A DNA stretch of 64,000 nucleotides from Spirodela intermedia (Eukaryota; Streptophyta; Magnoliopsida; Alismatales; Araceae), in assembly GCA_902729315.2 (NCBI GenBank), contig LR746274.1, forward strand, positions 124,001 through 188,000, given 5' to 3'. The notes below the pieces were generated by a model that was given only the letters and a program-made list of their open reading frames with translations, had not been told where the DNA came from and did no database searches. Below are positions 59,501 to 64,000 of the stretch, one piece after another. Both the position numbers and the translations under genes were made by a program. The first letter of the stretch is position 1. Each line of letters opens with the position of its first letter.

Positions 59501-62481
59501 CACAGATATGAAGACTAATATGAAGCCATTACCGACACAACTTCAAAATATAACGATAATACTGCGGTTACTTAGTCCTCCCATTTATTGTAATTGGGAC
59601 AACTCGAGGATGCCACATTCACCAAGCATGCGCACATTAAACTAATTTAGATATGTTATGCACATAAATTCGGTATGCTAGGCACATCAAATGCAGTTGA
59701 GCATGTAAAGTAGCAGGTGCTTCGAAAGCGTGAAGAGGACCCAAATGAACTAAGATAAAACCAGGTATAGCTACATCTTAAACCATAAAAGATTACAAAC
59801 AAGATCACGTTATGTGCAATTTATCATGAAAGTTGTATTATGAAGATGTGGCATTTCATACAGAATTATAACACATCGCCTCTGGTCAGAAATATATTCA
59901 TCTTAATACAAGGTGGAAAGGGCGACTAACTCCAAAGTCGTACCCAAGAGATCCAGGCCTGGCAATTACATTGCAGCTGTAGGTTAGAATGCATAAACAT
60001 CCTGAATAAATTATCAGACAGTCATTAGACTTATGTCATAACCATACTACCAGTGACCTCCTCAGCGCCAAAAAATACAGACACTAAGGCAGACTTTTGT
60101 CTGAACCACATTTACACAGGGCCAGTGTCCCTAAATGCACAACTCCCCCAAATGAGGACAATGTGAGTAGGATGAGGAAGCAACTGGAGACATTGCTTAT
60201 GACAGTGCTTGAGAAAGTGTGTCAACCACTGGCCCCACAATGAAGCAATGCACACTGATGAAGATCATGTCGTGATGACACGCTTCTTTACGGAGACATT
60301 CACCAGAGAAGCCTTAAAAACCTCGATTTCGGCATTTTGATAAACGACCAAAATGCTCACACATGCTGGTAAAATGAATGTAGATGCTGAGAACATGCTA
60401 GACTTTATCCCTACAAAAAGAAGAGTGCAGGTAAAAGACTATCCAGAAGGAACTCTGGCTTGTCACTGACGAAGTTGTTTTCACTTAGCTGGTATAAACT
60501 GTCCAATTTGCAGAATGGAAAACGATGTTCATAAGGATATATCAAATCAACTTTTAAAGCACAGAATAAATTTATAGTGAAACAATGAAATACAGTAGTG
60601 ACAAAAGCAAGTAACAATGAAGGGAAAAAAAATACACTGACATCCAAGGGTAAGGAAACTTTCAATTGCTTAAATCTTATCCAAAAATAGGATCTATGTA
60701 TGAAACTTGAGAGAAAGTATAGGGGAAATACTCGGAAAAATAATGCTTAGGAGAGAACCAGACAAGACAACTGTTACCTAAGTTATTATAAGCCTCGGCA
60801 TATGTAGGATTTGCGAGAATTGCCTTCTCAATCATGCATGCTGCTGCGTCCATTTTTCCCTGGCAGATAAATACATAGACGAATTCAAGCTCAGACAAAG
60901 GCATAAAATTACACACGAGGTAATGAGGGGCTCTCGGGGGGTAGGTCGGGGTGGGTATACCTGAACAGTGTACACAACGCCAAGATTATTAAGAGACTGA
61001 GAAAAGTTCGGCTTGATAGACAGAGCCATCTAAACGCGTGCATTTTGAAAAAGCACATCAACAGAATGGTGGTCATTAAAAAGAAGAAATCTAACAAGAA
61101 AAAAATTGAACCACAGGCATGTTGACACTGATGTAATAGAAACACACCTGATAGCACTCAACAGCTTTGTCAAGGTTATCCCTATCCTTGTATATCACTC
61201 CTAAATTGTTACAGGCTTCCGCGCAATGAGGATTGAAGTGTAGAGCAAGCTCATAAAACACAATAGCCTTAAAAAAAAAATCACAAATTTCGAATTATTT
61301 TGAAAGTAGATCATCAGAAAGCTCAAAAAGACTACTTCCCAGAAAATAGCGAACTATTTTGACGCTTTCAGAGGCGGGGGGGACAGACAAAATCCATTAC
61401 GCCTTAGCACTCACTATACATACCATGTCAAACTTCAGCATCTCCCCATAGGCAACACCAAGATTATACATAGCATCGGCATAGCGCCAGTTGTAATACA
61501 AAGCTTTCTTATAGTACACAATCCCTTGATTGATATCTCCCTCCAATTTGACCTGCATAGATTATTCACAAAGACAAGTGATTGCCAAATGGCTACTAAT
61601 TACAAATTAATTCCACTAAGAAGAAGAGTTTTCCTTCGATACCCCCCCCCTCCCCCAAAGAAAAAAAAAAGTGGAAAACACAACACCAGTGCATTCACTT
61701 ATGGGAGAGAGACAAGAATCAGAAGTCATTATTTAATCCTGGTATCACTTGCCAAAAAAAAGGAAATCGATGGGCATAATCTTCCCCACTCTTAAACCCT
61801 TGCAAGGACGTAGATAATGGATAATACGCACTTTTCGGATGAAAAAATGACGCAAACAAAATCAAAAGAGAAGCAATGTACCTTTGTTCCTAAGTCCGTC
61901 AAAGCTATTGCCATATTATTCTTGGCAATTTCAAAGTTGGGTGATATAGCCAGACATCTGTCAAATTTCAAAGTTCAGTAGTAATTGGTATCTGTAGATG
62001 CAGAATTTAGAAGTTGCATTCAATGAAAATATGACAGGTAAATATACAACATGGAACCTCTCATAACAAGCAATGGCCACTTCCAACTCCCCACGATTTT
62101 TGTAAATGACACCCATGTTGCAGTATGCTTCAGCATACATTGGCCTCTCTATAGCTGCCTTCTCGTAGCAGCTAAGGGCCATATCATATTGCATCATCTC
62201 AGAATAGACAACCCCAAGATTGTAATATGCCGGCTGCATTAACAAGAATGATAAAGTTTTAGAAATTGTAATGAACAAGTAAAAAACTCCATCAGAACAT
62301 GATTACAACCGAGAATTACAGCATAATGACTATCTATCTTCAAAGCTTCCAAGTATTTCTGGATTCCTTCCTGGGTGTTACCAGCGAGTTTTAGGCTTGT
62401 CCCAATATCTGTCAACACAACTGCCAGGGATTCAGCAGCAGGCTTATAGGAGGGATCTGCCTTCAGAGCCTTCTGGTACGA
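52359..62481 (-). CDS. SPY: SPINDLY protein O-fucosyltransferase (5' exons off window)
   Basis: SPY adds O-fucose to nuclear and cytosolic proteins, activates DELLA repressors and so represses gibberellin response. Sixteen exons in phase: 62481-62320, 62233-62058, 61957-61882, 61552-61424, 61267-61148, 61029-60961, 60859-60778, 59181-59087, 57719-57655, 56419-56221, 55903-55709, 54269-54175, 54082-53947, 53868-53651, 53065-52938 and 52762-52359, giving 782 residues. The first seven and a half exons carry TPR repeats (for example PAYYNLGVVYSEMMQYDMAL, MALSIKPNFSQSLNNLG). The GT41 catalytic part has FTHSVSYFIEAPL, DILVELTGHTANNKLG, TWIGYPNTTGLPSIDYR, GSFNNLAKITPK and FPYAGTTTTCESLYMG. The C-terminal tail is Ala/Pro-rich and variable. 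About 140 N-terminal residues are missing beyond base 64000. Confidence 0.96.
53426..53594. repeat. Two (GA)n microsatellites in a SPY intron
   Basis: Pure GA runs lie at about 53426-53449 and 53548-53594, upstream of exon 53065-52938 on the minus strand. The second ends about 57 bases from the donor at 53651. Confidence 0.9.
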
Positions 62482-64000
62482 CTGCACCACATTAATTCAA
62501 AAAGAACTCAGAATTGGCCGTAGATAGTTGAAGACAGGTAATACGTGAGAAAGGCAAAACTGAACATCAATATTTGTGTTGAAAAGAAGTAAACATATGC
62601 AGGACCACGTGCAACTTCATCACCAAAAGCATGTTGAGAAGAAAACCCAAAAAGTCAACCTCTCACTGAATAAGAATTCCCCTCCCATGTGAACTATCTA
62701 GCACTAGGCCTATGGAAAATACTGGAAATCACAATAAGGATAGGACGCCGTGCTGATAACCCACAAAACATACTCATGTTCTGCAGATCACTATCATTGT
62801 TGCTGCTCTTGTTGTTGAAATTTGTGCAACTGATTACAACTGCTAAGAAAGAATAGCATATTTCCAGCACATTATTCCCCATCTCATATTGTTTTTTACC
62901 TTTTTTGTCATTTTTCAGGTCTTTATACTCCTATATTTTTACAGGTATCATTTCCAATCCTTCTAATGATATCCACCAGTATCACTGTATCAGAGCTGCC
63001 TCTTCACTTCTCATCTGCCAACTCGGATTATTTCAACAAGTTGCGGAATCACCTTTGCTTAAGGCCAGCATGAGGAGTGGCCCTATTCCTTCGTGCTTCC
63101 CTCATGTAACATTTCTACTGTGGAAAGGAACTTGCTATCACCACCTTCAACAGCTGCCTTGCATAGGTTTTCCTCATTTCAACCTCTGTTATTTGTGCAT
63201 TTAAGGCAGAGCATGCCATCACTTCTATTCATCTCACCAATATCATGCACACCTTTGTTTTTATTGGGTGCTCCCCTCATAAGCAGCTTCACGCTTCTCC
63301 TCACAACTGTCCTCATAGACACATCTTCAGTTCTTCCTCCTTTATTCACCTTCCACCCCATGCGCTTCTCTCCTAAAGCAGCTAAATGCATTTTCCTCGA
63401 ATATTGCCCAATGTATCATGAGAGTCGCTGCCATAGTCCAGTAGTTCACCATCTTCATGTCTCCATCAAGTCACCATTGGCGAGGATCCCCCTTATTTAC
63501 ATCCTTGTCCCAGGATCTTTCCTCCTCTTTGGTCACGATCCTTCACCTCCACCACCAATTATCCCAGATTTTTCTCTCACCTAGCCTTTCTTCACTCCTG
63601 GTCATTACCAGCTGAAGACGCTTCTAAGCCTCTAGCGGAAGATATTCCTGACTTCAGTGGACAAGAATGTTCCCATCCTGCTCCTGCTCTCTCTCACAGA
63701 TCTTCTAGGATTCCAAGCTATCATAAGTGCATTGGCGTTCTCCATGCTTGACCGTTCATTGTTTGGCAATCGCTCATATTATCCACATCAATCTTAAATT
63801 AATTTCCCAGCTCCAATCTCAGTCCATTTTACTGCCCCAAAATGTGATCATAGCCAACCATGTCCCCACCCCTGGCAGCTAATTTGTATCTAATGAAGGA
63901 GCAAGAATCATATTGTTTGTCTCGAGTTCCAGCACTAATCTCGAGGACCACGTTACACTAGTGCAACTAAAAAAAAAGTCTGGCTTCCATGAGTGGACCA
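62482..64000 (-). other. SPY intron portion
   Basis: The next SPY exon upstream (TPR 1-3) is not found here, so the whole stretch appears to be part of a long intron. It contains the copia-like remnant described separately. Confidence 0.6.
63090..63600 (+). pseudogene. Ty1/copia integrase C-terminal fragment
   Basis: A plus-strand frame reads FSPKAAKCIFLEYCPMYHESRCHSP, which resembles the copia block KAxKCIFLGYSxxxKGYRCYxP near the end of integrase. The rest of the frame is diverged and stops at 63584. No LTRs are recognisable, so the limits are unknown. It lies antisense inside a SPY intron. Confidence 0.55.

Overview
The window is nuclear DNA from a flowering plant, most likely a monocot. 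Genes have many introns with GT/AG borders, coding exons are GC-rich while introns and spacers are AT-rich, (GA)n tracts are common, and every recognisable protein is a plant family. I rebuilt gene models by joining exons whose splice phases match, so coordinates are CDS extents. UTRs are inferred only where stated.

Layout: (1) 1-11.4 kb: TGA9-type bZIP factor (minus strand, 3' end off the window), a predicted chloroplast membrane protein (plus), a tail-anchored syntaxin-6 N-domain protein (plus) and an intronless 'SPKVSCIGRV' family gene (minus). (2) 11.86-18.0 kb: a decayed Ty1/copia retrotransposon (plus orientation) with a complete 3' LTR, a truncated 5' LTR and many stop codons. (3) 18.5-28.6 kb: the ATP synthase inhibitor IF1 (minus), the R-SNARE VAMP727 (plus), and a gene coding for ubiquitin joined in frame to the mitochondrial ATP synthase 24-kDa (FAd/MGP1) subunit (minus). 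(4) 29-46 kb: RNase H2 subunit A (plus), an LEA-2 protein (minus), ubiquitin-eL40 (minus), ribosomal protein uS11/RPS14 (minus) and the retromer sorting nexin SNX1 (minus). (5) 46.9-64 kb: an S40/DUF584 senescence regulator (plus), a DIVARICATA-type MYB (plus), and the protein O-fucosyltransferase SPINDLY (minus, 16 exons in the window, 5' exons beyond base 64000).

The main result is the ubiquitin-ATP synthase 24-kDa gene at 23342-28583. Ten exons join without any frame break, and the last ubiquitin codons and the Met of the mitochondrial precursor lie in the same exon, giving LRGG directly followed by MISRR. The only plant ubiquitin-extension proteins I know of carry ribosomal eL40 or eS31. 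The classical ubiquitin-eL40 gene lies about 6.3 kb away on the same strand and has the same intron positions and phases in its ubiquitin part, which suggests that a ubiquitin module was copied locally and captured by the ATP synthase gene. The predicted consequence is expression from a ubiquitin-type promoter, with the mitochondrial presequence exposed only after a deubiquitinase cuts after Gly76.

Several genes share themes: IF1 and the 24-kDa subunit belong to mitochondrial ATP synthase, and VAMP727, SNX1 and the syntaxin-6-like protein belong to endosomal trafficking. Plant genes are not usually clustered by function, so I treat this as probable coincidence.
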